Positions 24,606-34,638 are shown, counted from the first letter of the stretch. The stretch: 64,000 bases of DNA from Streptomyces sp. CB01580 (GCF_001905795.1 NZ_LIXJ01000021.1:62001-126000); one strand, 5' to 3'. Notes: a model not told the origin generated them from the letters alone. Translations and numbers: made by a program.

Positions 24606-25676
24606 TCACAGCTCTTTGGCCGGCCAGTCCAGCAGCCGGGCGCCGATCACCGCCGTCTGCAGCGTGTAACGGTGCATCGGGTCGGCCGGATCGGCCCCGG
24701 TCAGCTGGTGGATCCGCTCCAGACGGTAGGTCAGCGCCCGCACGCTCAGCGACAGCCGCCGGGCCGTCTCGGCGGCGACGCAGCCCGCGTCGAAGTAGGT
24801 GATGAGCGTGTTGAGCAGGGGCTCGGCCCCGCCGCGCGCCCGCTGGAGCGGGCCCAGCTGACCGCGCACCAGGTCGGCCATGGCCTGCCGGTCCCGGGTC
24901 AGCACCGGATAGACCAGCAGATCGGCGGCGTACAGCACCGGATCGTCCAGGCTCATCCGCTCCGCGAGATCGAGCGCGTCGAGCGCCTCGTCGTAGGAGT
25001 GGACCACGCCCCCCGGGCCCGGATGCGGACGGCCGACCGCCACCCGGCCGCCGTCCGTCGCCGCGTGCGCCTGCTTGGCGAAATAACGCAGCACATCGGG
25101 CTGGCTGGCCGGCGCGATGCAGACCAGCCGCCCGTCCTTCGTCGTGATCAGGATCTTCCGGCCGCTGAACCGCGCGAGCAGCGCCGACTCGACCGTGCGG
25201 GGCACGGAGTCGGTCTCCGTGTACGCCTCCGGGCCGGTGGCCACCGCGACCGCGTGGGCGCGGGAGAGCCGCAGCCCGAACCGGGTGGCGCGCTCGGCGA
25301 GCCGGCCCAGGTCGCTGCGCCCGTACAGCAGGTCGTCGATGAACTCCCGGCGCGCCGCCTCCTCGCGCCGCACCGTCATCCGCTGGGCCCGTTCGAAGCC
25401 CTCGGCGAAGGCGTCGACGGCCTGCTCGACCGCGGCCAGTACGGAATCGGTCGTCGCGGCGTCGGCCGAGGGGCCGCACGGCCAGTCGGCACGGGTCGCC
25501 GCGAGATGGAAGCCGACCAGGGCGCGTATCTGGAAACCCGCCTCGGCGGCCCGGCGCCCCGTGGCCCGACGAGCCTCCAGCTCGTCCCGGGTCAGCCGAC
25601 GGCCGGTGGCGGCGACCTCGGCCAGGATGCGGACATACTCACCCAGATATTCGTCGGGAATCTCCGGCGCAGCCAC
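24606..25676 (-). CDS. PucR-family transcriptional regulator
   Basis: A 356-residue regulator with an N-terminal helical sensor region (~1-120), a GGDEF-related central PucR domain (~150-270), and the C-terminal PucR helix-turn-helix (~290-345: LLNTLITYFDAGCVAAETAR, then LSVRALTYRLERIHQLTG). Members control purine, amino-acid or stress genes and often autoregulate. Divergent from the YqiJ/SPFH operon; the twin CCGG boxes at 25734-25779 lie in the shared region 58-103 bp upstream of its start. GTG 25676 is preceded by GAGGGG. Ligand unknown. Confidence 0.88.
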   Translation of the reverse strand: MAAPEIPDEYLGEYVRILAEVAATGRRLTRDELEARRATGRRAAEAGFQIRALVGFHLAATRADWPCGPSADAATTDSVLAAVEQAVDAFAEGFERAQRMTVRREEAARREFIDDLLYGRSDLGRLAERATRFGLRLSRAHAVAVATGPEAYTETDSVPRTVESALLARFSGRKILITTKDGRLVCIAPASQPDVLRYFAKQAHAATDGGRVAVGRPHPGPGGVVHSYDEALDALDLAERMSLDDPVLYAADLLVYPVLTRDRQAMADLVRGQLGPLQRARGGAEPLLNTLITYFDAGCVAAETARRLSLSVRALTYRLERIHQLTGADPADPMHRYTLQTAVIGARLLDWPAKEL

Positions 25677-25733
25677 ACGTACCCCTCACTTCATGACGAG
25701 ACTCTGACACTCATCCAACACCACGCGACACTG

Positions 25734-25810
25734 CCGGTGCCCGGCATCAAGAATGTATAAAGTTTGCCGGATTCCGGCAGTGCTATCCCGAGGCCCCGAA
25801 TGGCACGATC
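25734..25810. promoter_or_regulatory. Duplicated regulatory region, copy B (PucR / YqiJ-SPFH divergent promoter)
   Basis: Box 1 CCGGTGCCCGGCAT (25734-25747), spacer with GTATAAAGTTT, box 2 TGCCGGATTCCGGCA (25765-25779; a perfect 7-1-7 palindrome), then CCCCGAATGGCACGATC (from 25794). It aligns box for box with 19237-19311. The most likely binder is the adjacent PucR protein; a shared sigma-factor promoter is the alternative. Confidence 0.65.
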
Positions 25811-25957
25811 GACCCAGCACCACGGGGGAACACGGGGGAACACGGGGGATGCACGGGGGATGGCCCGGCCGTCGCGGCACCGCCATGCGCGGGCCGCGAC
25901 CGCCGGGGTCACCCATCGCCGTCACCGGACCCCGCCAGGACAGACAGGGATGGACCG

Positions 25958-26740
25958 ATGCAGGAATTCCTGAGCGCGGCGACTGCCTTTCCAGCCGTAC
26001 TGTTCGGAACCGCGCTGGCCGTGGTCGTCTTCTTCTGGCTGCTCGTGCTGGCCGGTGCCGCCGACCACCAGTCCTTCGACGGGGACCTGGACACCGGCCT
26101 GGCCGGGATCGGCGGAGTGCCGGTCACCGTCTCGGTGTCCGTGATGGTCGTCGTCGGCTGGTTCACGAGCCTGACCGGTACCGTCCTGCTGCATCGCGGC
26201 GGGGCCACCGGCACCCTCCGCGCGGTGCTCGCCTGCGCCGTGCTCGTCGGGTCGCTCCTGATCGCCTGGACCGTCACGCGGGCGCTGGTGAGTCTGCTGC
26301 GCCGCCGCCTGCCCGAGGTGCCTCCTCCGTCGCGGCAGGACTTCCTCGGCCGGGTCTGCACGATCCGCACCGGTTCCGTGAGTTCCGACTTCGGCCAGGC
26401 CGAGGTCGTGGCGGACGACGGTTCCACCGCGATCGTCCAGGTCAGGCTGTTGAGTCCGCCGGACGGGTCGCTGCTCGTCGCGGGCAGCGCGGGGCTGCTG
26501 TACGCGTACGACGACGACGGCGAGTTCTTCTGGGTCTCGCCGTACGACAGGGCCCTCGATCCGGGCCCGCCGGGACGGCCCGAGCAGCCGGAGCAGCCGA
26601 AAGGGCTTGAACGGCTGAAGCGGTCGGAGCGCCTGGAGCGGCCGGAACGGCCGAGGTCGCAGGTTCCGCCGGGGTCGCGCCGCGCCAGGCGCCCGGTCGC
26701 CCGGCCCGGGGCGCGACCTGCCACGCACCAATCCGGCTGA
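25958..26740 (+). CDS. YqiJ-like OB-fold membrane protein
   Basis: A 260-residue protein with three TM segments (residues ~10-36, ~52-75, ~83-108) followed by an OB-fold-like cytoplasmic domain (~120-190: DFLGRVCTIRTGSVSSDFGQ through LLYAYDDDGEFFWVSP). This is the architecture of E. coli YqiJ, the partner of the flotillin YqiK. The last ~70 residues are Pro/Arg/Glu-rich repeats. Gene order with a large SPFH gene next supports the call. The start ATG at 25958 is weakly supported by a GGGATGG-type site. Confidence 0.78.
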   Translation: MQEFLSAATAFPAVLFGTALAVVVFFWLLVLAGAADHQSFDGDLDTGLAGIGGVPVTVSVSVMVVVGWFTSLTGTVLLHRGGATGTLRAVLACAVLVGSLLIAWTVTRALVSLLRRRLPEVPPPSRQDFLGRVCTIRTGSVSSDFGQAEVVADDGSTAIVQVRLLSPPDGSLLVAGSAGLLYAYDDDGEFFWVSPYDRALDPGPPGRPEQPEQPKGLERLKRSERLERPERPRSQVPPGSRRARRPVARPGARPATHQSG

Positions 26741-26896
26741 CAGGTCGGCCGGTCGTGCGGTCAGCCGCTGCGCCGGCGCGCCCGATCACGCCGGTGCCCG
26801 CCCCGAGGGACGACGCGCGGGGTGTCTCGCGGAACGCCGTGGCCGACGACCACCGTCCAGCGCCGGACACGTTCCGACGGCCCCGAACCGGACTGA

Positions 26897-26960
26897 TCGT
26901 GATTGAACGTGACTGAACGAAAGAACGAAAGGGACTGACCGGGACTGAACGGGGCCGCAC
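26897..26960. repeat. Short reiterated GACTGAACG motif
   Basis: GATTGAACG, GACTGAACG, then AAGAACGAAAGG, GACTGACCG and GACTGAACG in ~60 bp, in the 299-bp leader of flotillin 2. Meaning unknown; possibly slippage. Confidence 0.5.
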
Positions 26961-27039
26961 GGGGCTCCCGGCCACACGGGCCGGCCCGCCCCTCCCCCTC
27001 TCCTCCGTCCGCCTTCCGCACCAGCCGTCAAGGACTGCC

Positions 27040-29253
27040 ATGGATGCCATCACCGTGGGCTTCGGCGTACTCGTAGCCGTCGTCCTGCTCATCGCCGTCG
27101 CCCTTCTCCTCGTCATCAGCCGACTCTTCCGCAAGGTCGAGCAGGGCAAGGCGCTGATCATCTCCAAGACCAAGAAGGTCGATGTCACCTTCACCGGGGC
27201 CGTCGTACTGCCGGTGCTGCACAAGGCCGAGAGCATGGACATCTCGGTGAAGACCATCGAGATCCGCCGCACCGGGCGCGAGGGCCTGATCTGCCAGGAC
27301 AACATCCGCGCCGACATCCACATCACGTTCTTCGTCCGGGTCAACAAGACCGTCGAGGACGTCATCAAGGTCGCCCAGTCCATCGGCACGGGACGGGCCA
27401 GCGACGAGGCCGCGCTCCAGGAGTTCTTCGGCGCGAAGTTCGCCGAGGCGCTCAAGACGGTCGGCAAGCAGCTGGACTTCGTCGACCTTTACACCAAGCG
27501 CGAGGAGTTCCGGGACCGGATCATCCGGGTCATCGGCACCGACCTGAACGGCTACCACCTGGACGACGCGGCGATCGACTTCCTGGAGCAGACGCCCATG
27601 GCGCAGCTCGACGGCGCCAACATCCTCGACGCGCAGGGCATCCGCAAGATCACCGAGCTGACGGCGATCGAGCACGTGCGCACCAACGAGTACCAGCGCA
27701 CCGAGCAGAAGGAGATCACCCGGCAGGACGTCGACGCCCGGGAGACGATCCTGGAGCTGGAGCGCCGGCAGGCCGAGGCCGAGATCAAGCAGCGCCGTGA
27801 GGTCGAGACGCTGCGGGCCCGTGAGGAGGCCGCGACCGCCAAGGTCCAGGAGGAGGAACGGCTGAGCGCCCAGGCCGCGTTCATCCGTACCGAGGAGCAG
27901 CTCGGCATCCAGCGCGAGAACCAGGCCCGGGAGATCGCCGTCGCGCAGAAGAACCGCGAGCGGGTCATCGCCGTGGAGAACGAGCGCATCGAGAAGGACC
28001 GGCTGCTGGAGGTCATCGGGCGCGAGCGGCAGACGGAGCTCGACCGGATCGCCGCGACGAAGGAGGTCGAGGCCGAGCGCCGCGAGGTCGCGGACGTCAT
28101 CCGGGAGCGCATCGCCGTGGACCGTACGGTCGCGGAGCAGGAGGAGTCCATCAAGACGCTGCGGGCCGTCGAGGAGTCGGAGCGCACCCGCAGGTCGGTC
28201 ATCATCGCCGCCGAGGCGGAGGCGCAGGAGAAGCTGGTCAAGGACATCAAGGCCGCCGAGGCGGCGGAGGCCGCGGCCGGCCACCTGGCCGCCGAACAGC
28301 TCACGCTCGCCGAGGCCCGGCTGAAGACCGCGGACCTGGACGCCCAGGCGAAGCTGCGGCTCGCGGAGGGTGTCCAGGCGGAATCCGCCGCTCCCGGCCT
28401 CGCGGAGGTCCAGGTGCGGGACGCGGCCGCCGCCGTCATCGAGAAGACCGGTCTCGCCGAGGCCGAGGCGGCCTCCGCGCGGCTCAAGGCCGAGGCGGAG
28501 GGGGCCAGGCTCAAGGCCCTCGCGGAGGCGGAGGGCACACAGGCCCAGGCGACGGCCGACGCGGCGATGATCGGCGAGAAGCTGAAGGCCGAGGCGGCCG
28601 GGCTCACCGAGAAGGCGGCGGCGATGGCGGCGCTGGACGACGCCTCGCGCGGGCACGAGGAGTACCGGCTGCGGCTGGCCGCGGAGAAGGAGATCCGGCT
28701 GGCCGGGCTCGACGTGCAGCGGCAGGTCGCGGAGGCTCAGGCGACGGTGCTGGCCACCGGGCTGGAGAACGCCGACATCGACATCGTCGGCGGGGAGTCG
28801 GTCTTCTTCGACCGGCTGGTCTCCTCCATCTCGCTGGGCAGGAGCCTGGACGGGTTCGTCGAGAACTCGGACACGGCGAAGGCTCTGGCCGGGCCGTGGC
28901 TGGACGGCACGTCCTCGTTCACGGACGACCTGACCCGGATGGTGGGTTCGGTGACCACGGGGGACGTGCGGAACCTGACGGTGTCGGCGCTGCTGACGCG
29001 GCTGATGCGGGCACCGGGGGCCGGGATCGCGCCGGAGCAGGTACGTCAGCTGCTGTCCGCAGCCCGGGAGTCGGGCCTCGCGGACCTGCCGGTCGCCGCG
29101 CTGACGGGGGCCGTCGGCGCGGGTGTCGCGGGTACGGCCGCCGGAAGCGGGTCCGAGGCCGGGACCGAGGCGGCAGTGAACGCTCCGGACGCCGGGGCGC
29201 ACGGCGCGGACGCGGACGCGCGCGCGGCGCGGAACGGCGCGCCGGTCGCGTAG
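27040..29253 (+). CDS. Large flotillin/YqiK-like SPFH protein 2
   Basis: A 737-residue SPFH protein, much longer than the first. It has an N-terminal TM helix (~6-28), an SPFH domain (~35-215, with AQLDGANILDAQGIRKITEL near its end), a very long coiled coil of Glu/Ala/Arg/Lys heptads (~220-600) and a C-terminal flotillin-like domain with GLENADIDIVGGESVFFD (~580-600). A Gly/Ala tail ends it. Matches E. coli YqiK in plan; YqiJ-like partner directly upstream. Probably builds large membrane scaffolds and works with the ATPase downstream. Confidence 0.9.
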   Translation: MDAITVGFGVLVAVVLLIAVALLLVISRLFRKVEQGKALIISKTKKVDVTFTGAVVLPVLHKAESMDISVKTIEIRRTGREGLICQDNIRADIHITFFVRVNKTVEDVIKVAQSIGTGRASDEAALQEFFGAKFAEALKTVGKQLDFVDLYTKREEFRDRIIRVIGTDLNGYHLDDAAIDFLEQTPMAQLDGANILDAQGIRKITELTAIEHVRTNEYQRTEQKEITRQDVDARETILELERRQAEAEIKQRREVETLRAREEAATAKVQEEERLSAQAAFIRTEEQLGIQRENQAREIAVAQKNRERVIAVENERIEKDRLLEVIGRERQTELDRIAATKEVEAERREVADVIRERIAVDRTVAEQEESIKTLRAVEESERTRRSVIIAAEAEAQEKLVKDIKAAEAAEAAAGHLAAEQLTLAEARLKTADLDAQAKLRLAEGVQAESAAPGLAEVQVRDAAAAVIEKTGLAEAEAASARLKAEAEGARLKALAEAEGTQAQATADAAMIGEKLKAEAAGLTEKAAAMAALDDASRGHEEYRLRLAAEKEIRLAGLDVQRQVAEAQATVLATGLENADIDIVGGESVFFDRLVSSISLGRSLDGFVENSDTAKALAGPWLDGTSSFTDDLTRMVGSVTTGDVRNLTVSALLTRLMRAPGAGIAPEQVRQLLSAARESGLADLPVAALTGAVGAGVAGTAAGSGSEAGTEAAVNAPDAGAHGADADARAARNGAPVA

Positions 29254-29279
29254 GCACGCTCGTCCGGATCGGGCCGGTT

Positions 29280-29300
29280 CCGCGGGCACCGCGCCCGCGG
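29280..29300 (+). terminator. Hairpin after flotillin 2
   Basis: CCGCGGGC (29280-29287), loop ACCGC, GCCCGCGG (29293-29300), within 50 bp of the stop. May attenuate rather than fully end transcription, since the ATPase gene follows. Confidence 0.5.
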
Positions 29301-29399
29301 CCCGGTCCGGGCGCCGCGAACGGCCAGGAACCCGTCCGGGCAGGGCGACAGGGCCCTGCCCCGGACATCCCCGGGCCCGTCCGGTGACCGCCGAACCGT

Positions 29400-29601
29400 C
29401 CCCCGGCACCGGACGGGCCCACACCGCACCACCACCCCCAGCTCCACCCCGCTCCTCGGCCACCACGCCCCGCCCCACCACGGAACCGCCTCCGCGCCCC
29501 ACAGACCTCACACACCGCGCCACCGGCCCCCACCCCACCGGCCGTACCACCACCCCCACGGGCGCCCCGGCACACCGCACACCTCACAGAAAGCCGCACG
29601 C
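29400..29601 (+). other. C-rich, G-poor leader upstream of the giant ATPase
   Basis: From ~29410 to the start codon the + strand is strongly C over G, with CACCACCACCCCCAGC and CCCCACCACGG-like runs and little pairing potential. Such C>G bubbles are the usual form of Rho utilisation sites. No gene is visible in the 348-bp gap 29254-29601. Confidence 0.4.
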
Positions 29602-32600
29602 ATGGACACCGACACCACGACCGCACCGTCGGCCGGCGGCCCCGTGGACGCGGGGACGTACGACGTGCTGCGCCGTCGGCTCCACGACCGGGCCGCCGAT
29701 CTCGCGGCCCGCGCCGAGGCGCTCAACGTCCGCCGCACCGAGGAGTTCGGCTCGACCGGACTCCACCTCACCGGCACCGAGCGGATCCACACCGCCCAGG
29801 CGTGCGTGCCCCGCGACCTGGTGGCCGTGGGCGGGCGGCTCCTCTTCGGCTTCGAGCGGGGCCCCGGGGCGGCGGCCCCGGCCGAGGTGAACGACGTACT
29901 CGCCCTCTACGGGCCGGAGTTGGCCGAACCGGACCCGCATCCGGGGCACGACGGCGGCGTGCTGGACGACGAGGGCTTCGTCCGCGAGTTCACCACCCTG
30001 CACCGCTACTACCGCGACGCCCGCCTGCTGCGGCTGCGCCGCGTGGACGGGAAGCTGCTCGCCGTCTTCCGTACCGGCGAGAACGCCGACGGCATCCGGG
30101 TGCTGCGCTGGGCGCTCGGCCCCGACGGCTCGCCCGGCGCGTTCCTCGACGCGCGCGGCGACCGCGACCACGTCTTCCCGCCCTCCCACGACTTCACCTG
30201 GACCGTCGCGGGACGCGAGTCCCACGTCCCGGGCCGGCACCCGCACATCGCCGTCGGCGGGGACGCGGACGGACCGGGCGGCGCCGTCCTCTTCGTCGAC
30301 ACCCTCGGCGGCACCCTGACCGTCAAGACCGTCGACGACACCGACACCCCCGACGGGATCTACGAGGAGCCGGTCGCCGAACCCCTCCAGTCCCTCGCCG
30401 ACGCCGACGTCGAGCACGCCACCGTCGGACCGCTGGTCCTGCTCCGGGTGCGCCCGTACAACGAGGAGAACTGGCGGTACCTGGTCTTCAACACGCTGCT
30501 CGGCAGCGTGACACGGCTCGACGGCATCGGGCCCGCCTGCCACCGGCTCCCGGAGGACCAGGGGATCATCTTCCCCGGCGGCTACTACCTCACCACCGGC
30601 ACGGCGAAGACCTTCGACATCGCCGAACCGCTCACCGACCCGGTCTTCGAGGGCGCCGTCCGCTCCCCGAACGGGGAGGACGTGCTCTACGCCTTCCGCT
30701 CCCCCGACGACGGCCGCGGCCTGCTCCTGCCCTACAACCTGATCCGGCAGGAGGTCGCCACCCCGCTCCAGGGGCGCGGCCACGCCCTGCTCGACGACGG
30801 CACGCTGATCCTTCTGAAGGCCGGTGCCGGGGGCGACGAACCGGCCCGCGTCCACCCGGTGCAGCGCTGGCGGACCCCGTACGTCTCCGACACCCACGCC
30901 GCCTCCCGCCCCGCCGGGACCGGCCCGCTCGCCCGGATCGGCAACGCCGATCTGGTGCGCGGCGTCTCCGACCTGCTGGCGCTCGCGCACAGCACCGAGC
31001 AGATCACCGGCACCACTCCCACCGCCGCCGGATACGCGCAGCTGGTCGCCGACTGCACCCGGGCCACCGACCGCTACCACTGGCTCGCCGATCCCGAACT
31101 GGGCGGACTCCACGCCCCGTTGGCCGAGCTGCGGGAGACCGCTCAGCAGATCATCGGCGAGTTCGAGACGGTTCGGGAGCTGACCCGGCAGGCCGCGGAC
31201 GCGCTGACCGGGACCGCCGACCGGATCACCGCGCTCGTCCGCCGCGTCCGCGGCGAGGCCCCGCGCTCGGCCGCCGACTGGGTCGGCCAGCTCACCGAAC
31301 TCAGGCGTGCTCAGGGCCACTTGGCGACGCTCGCGGAGATGCGGTACGCGGACACGGAGCGGATCGCCGAACTGACCGCCGCCACCGCCGAGGACATCGA
31401 GTCGGCGGGACGGCGCGCCGTCGCGTTCCTCGCCCGGGACGACGCGTTCGCCGACCACCACGCCGACATCGCCCGTCTGACCGACGAGGCGTCCGCGCTC
31501 ACCACCGTCGTCGACGCCGCCGCCCTGGGCGACCGGCTGACCGGAATGACGGAGGGCCTGAACACCGTCACGGACGTCGTCGCCGGGCTCGACATCGGCG
31601 ATGCCACGGTCCGTACGTCCATCCTGGAGCGGATCGCGGAGGTCCTCGGCGGGGTCAACCGGGCCCGGGCCACCCTCGACGCGCGCCGCCGCGAGCTGCT
31701 GGAGCACGAGGGGCGGGCCGAGTTCGCCGCCGAGTTCGCCCTGCTCGGGCAGGCCGTCGCCGGGGCCCTGGCCGCCGCCGACACACCGGACGCCTGTGAC
31801 GACCAACTCTCCCGGCTGCTGCTCCAGTTGGAGAACCTGGAGTCGCGGTTCGCGGAGTTCGACGACTTCCTCGCCGAGCTGGCCGAGCGCCGCACGGAGG
31901 TGTACGAGGCGTTCTCGGCCCGCAAGCAGACGCTCCAGGACGCCCGGGCGCGCCGGGCGGAGCGGCTGGCGGACTCGGCGGCCCGGGTCCTGGAGACGGT
32001 CTCGCGGCGGGTGTCCGCCCTGCCCGACCCGGACGCCGTGCACACCTACTTCGCCTCCGACCCGATGGTCGCGAAGATCCGCCGCACCGCGGACGAGCTG
32101 CGCGAACTCGGCGATCCGGTGCGCGCCGAGGAGCTGGACGGGCGATTGCTGGCCGCCCGGCAGGAGGCCGGACGGGCGCTGCGCGACCGGGGTGAGCTGT
32201 ACGCGGACGGCGGTTCCGTGATCCGGCTGGGCCGACACCGGTTCGCGGTGAACACCCAGCCGTTCGACCTGACGCTCGTCCCGCACGGGGAGGAGCTGGC
32301 GTTCGCGCTGACCGGCACGGACTACCGGGCCCCGGTCGGTGACCCGGACTTCGCGGCGACCCGCCCGTACTGGGACCAGACGCTGCCCTCCGAGTCACCG
32401 CACGTCTACCGCGCCGAGCACCTGGCCGCCCGGCTCCTCGACGAGCACGGCGCGGACGCCCTGACCGCCCTGGACCCGGCCGAACTCACCACTTTGGTAA
32501 GGGAGTCGGCGGCAGCCGCGTACGAGGAGGGCCATCAGCGAGGGGTGCACGACGAGGACGCCGCCGCGATCCTCACCACCCTGCTCGAACTCCATGCCGG

Positions 32601-34638
32601 GGCCGGGCTGTTGCGTTTCCCGCCCGCCGTACGGGCGGCGGCCCAGCTGTTCTGGGCGTACGGGACGGACGAGGCCCGGCGCACCTCCTGGACCCGGCGC
32701 GCCGTCTCGCTGGCCCGCGCCCGGGAGACGTTCGGGCTCGCACCCGCCGTCGCGGCCCTCCAGGAGGAATGGGCACACGCCATGGGCGCGGCCTCGCCCC
32801 TGCTCCCCGGCTCGGGGACCGGTGCCGAGGCACCCGACCTCGGGGCGGTGGCCGCGTACCTCTTCGAGGAGCTGACCGGCGGACCCGACGGCTTCGTCAC
32901 GAGCGTCGCCGTCCGCACGTTCCTGGACAAGTTCCGCCGCGCCGTGGGCTCGTCGGCGTACGACGAGGACCTGGCCGCCCTCCGCGACGACCTCCCGGCC
33001 CGCCGCCAGCTGGCCGAGGGCTGGCTCGCCTCGTACGCGGCGGCGAGCGGCACCGGCATCGAGCCGGGCGACCTCGCGGAGGCCGTCGCCGTGGAGCTGT
33101 GCCCCGAGCCGGTGCTCGCCCGCTACGACTGCGCGGCGCCGCTCGGCGCGACCGTGGACGGCCTGCTCGGCACCCATCCCCGCGTCGACCGGGGCCGGCT
33201 GACCGTACGACTGGACGAACTCCTCGCCCGTACCGCCGAGTTCCGCGCCACCACCGTCCCCGGCTTCCGCGCCTATCAGCGCCTGCGCACCGAACTCGTG
33301 GCCACCGAGCGCGCCCGGCTGCGGCTGGACGACCACCGCCCGCGCGTCATGTCGGCGTTCGTCCGCAACCGGCTGCTGGACGAGGTGTACCTGCCGCTGA
33401 TCGGCGACAGCCTCGCCAAGCAGCTCGGCACCGCCGACGCCGACCGGCGCACCGACTCGCAGGGCCTGCTGCTGCTCGTGTCGCCGCCCGGCTACGGCAA
33501 GACCACGCTCATGGAGTACGTCGCCGACCGGCTCGGGCTGGTCCTGGTCAAGGTCAGCGGACCGAACCTCGGCCACGACGTGACCTCCCTGGACCCGGCA
33601 CAGGCGCGGACCGCGACCGCCCGCCAGGAGATCGAGAAGATCAACTTCGCGCTGGAGGCGGGCAACAACACCCTGCTCTACCTGGACGACATCCAGCACA
33701 CCTCGCCCGAACTGCTCCAGAAGTTCATCCCGCTCTGCGACGCCACCCGCCGCGTCGAAGGCGTACGGGACGGCGAGCCGCGCACCTACGACCTGCGGGG
33801 CAAGCGGTTCGCGGTGTGCATGGCGGGCAACCCGTACACCGAGTCGGGGGCGCGGTTCCGGATCCCCGACATGCTCGCCAACCGGGCCGACGTGTGGAAC
33901 CTCGGCGAGGTGCTGACCGGCCGCGAGGACGTCTTCGCGCTGAGCTTCGTCGAGAACGCGCTGACCGCCAACCCGGTGCTGGCCCCGCTCGCCGGGCGCT
34001 CCCGCGAGGACCTGGCGCTGTTCGTGCGGCTCGCGTCCGGGGACCCCGCGGCCCGCCCGGACCGTCTCGAACACCCCTACGCGCCCGCCGAGGTGGAGCG
34101 GATCACGGCGGTGCTGCGCCATCTGCTGACCGCCCGGGACACGGTGCTGGCCGTGAACGCCGCGTACATCGCCTCCGCCGCGCAGACCGACGAGTCCCGC
34201 ACCGAGCCGCCGTTCCGCCTCCAGGGCTCGTACCGCAACATGAACAAGATCGCCGAACGGATCGTGCCGGTGATGAACGCGGCCGAGCTGTCGGCGGTCA
34301 TCGGCGACCACTACGCCGGCGAGGCGCAGACACTCACCACGGGCGCCGAGGCCAACCTGCTGAAGCTCGCCGCGCTGCGCGGTCTGCTCACCGGCGAACA
34401 GGCCGCGCGCTGGGCCGAGATCACCGCCTCCTACGTGCGCACGCAGACGCTCGGCACCGCGGACGACGACCCCCTGGGGCGGGCCGTCGCCGCGCTGGGG
34501 CTGCTCGCGGAGCGGATCGCGGCGGTGGAATCGGCGATCGTCCGGGTCGCCGACCCGCGCCATGTCCTCACCAACCCGACGGCCCGGCACGCCTCGCCCC
34601 GCCCGGCGCCGCGCCCCGCGCCGCCCGAGGACCGGTGA
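29602..34638 (+). CDS. Giant AAA ATPase with DUF3686-type N-terminal region
   Basis: A 1678-residue protein. Residues ~20-400 form a beta-rich region resembling DUF3686 (annotated 'ATPase involved in DNA repair'); ~450-850 is helical with coiled-coil stretches; the AAA module is C-terminal: Walker A SPPGYGKTTL (G1297-T1301), Walker B LLYLDDIQHT (D1362-D1363), sensor 1 AGNPYTESG and an Arg-finger region LANRADVWN. The end is Pro/Ala-rich. The AAA core resembles MoxR-type remodelling ATPases. Gene order behind YqiJ/SPFH and before an RCK protein points to membrane-protein remodelling under stress; the DNA-repair label rests on database annotation only. Confidence 0.82.
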   Translation: MDTDTTTAPSAGGPVDAGTYDVLRRRLHDRAADLAARAEALNVRRTEEFGSTGLHLTGTERIHTAQACVPRDLVAVGGRLLFGFERGPGAAAPAEVNDVLALYGPELAEPDPHPGHDGGVLDDEGFVREFTTLHRYYRDARLLRLRRVDGKLLAVFRTGENADGIRVLRWALGPDGSPGAFLDARGDRDHVFPPSHDFTWTVAGRESHVPGRHPHIAVGGDADGPGGAVLFVDTLGGTLTVKTVDDTDTPDGIYEEPVAEPLQSLADADVEHATVGPLVLLRVRPYNEENWRYLVFNTLLGSVTRLDGIGPACHRLPEDQGIIFPGGYYLTTGTAKTFDIAEPLTDPVFEGAVRSPNGEDVLYAFRSPDDGRGLLLPYNLIRQEVATPLQGRGHALLDDGTLILLKAGAGGDEPARVHPVQRWRTPYVSDTHAASRPAGTGPLARIGNADLVRGVSDLLALAHSTEQITGTTPTAAGYAQLVADCTRATDRYHWLADPELGGLHAPLAELRETAQQIIGEFETVRELTRQAADALTGTADRITALVRRVRGEAPRSAADWVGQLTELRRAQGHLATLAEMRYADTERIAELTAATAEDIESAGRRAVAFLARDDAFADHHADIARLTDEASALTTVVDAAALGDRLTGMTEGLNTVTDVVAGLDIGDATVRTSILERIAEVLGGVNRARATLDARRRELLEHEGRAEFAAEFALLGQAVAGALAAADTPDACDDQLSRLLLQLENLESRFAEFDDFLAELAERRTEVYEAFSARKQTLQDARARRAERLADSAARVLETVSRRVSALPDPDAVHTYFASDPMVAKIRRTADELRELGDPVRAEELDGRLLAARQEAGRALRDRGELYADGGSVIRLGRHRFAVNTQPFDLTLVPHGEELAFALTGTDYRAPVGDPDFAATRPYWDQTLPSESPHVYRAEHLAARLLDEHGADALTALDPAELTTLVRESAAAAYEEGHQRGVHDEDAAAILTTLLELHAGAGLLRFPPAVRAAAQLFWAYGTDEARRTSWTRRAVSLARARETFGLAPAVAALQEEWAHAMGAASPLLPGSGTGAEAPDLGAVAAYLFEELTGGPDGFVTSVAVRTFLDKFRRAVGSSAYDEDLAALRDDLPARRQLAEGWLASYAAASGTGIEPGDLAEAVAVELCPEPVLARYDCAAPLGATVDGLLGTHPRVDRGRLTVRLDELLARTAEFRATTVPGFRAYQRLRTELVATERARLRLDDHRPRVMSAFVRNRLLDEVYLPLIGDSLAKQLGTADADRRTDSQGLLLLVSPPGYGKTTLMEYVADRLGLVLVKVSGPNLGHDVTSLDPAQARTATARQEIEKINFALEAGNNTLLYLDDIQHTSPELLQKFIPLCDATRRVEGVRDGEPRTYDLRGKRFAVCMAGNPYTESGARFRIPDMLANRADVWNLGEVLTGREDVFALSFVENALTANPVLAPLAGRSREDLALFVRLASGDPAARPDRLEHPYAPAEVERITAVLRHLLTARDTVLAVNAAYIASAAQTDESRTEPPFRLQGSYRNMNKIAERIVPVMNAAELSAVIGDHYAGEAQTLTTGAEANLLKLAALRGLLTGEQAARWAEITASYVRTQTLGTADDDPLGRAVAALGLLAERIAAVESAIVRVADPRHVLTNPTARHASPRPAPRPAPPEDR

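Noticed and set aside
29584..32286. 900-codon minus-strand frame opposite the giant ATPase
   Set aside because: Compositionally biased shadow; the plus-strand frame contains Walker motifs and a clear domain plan.
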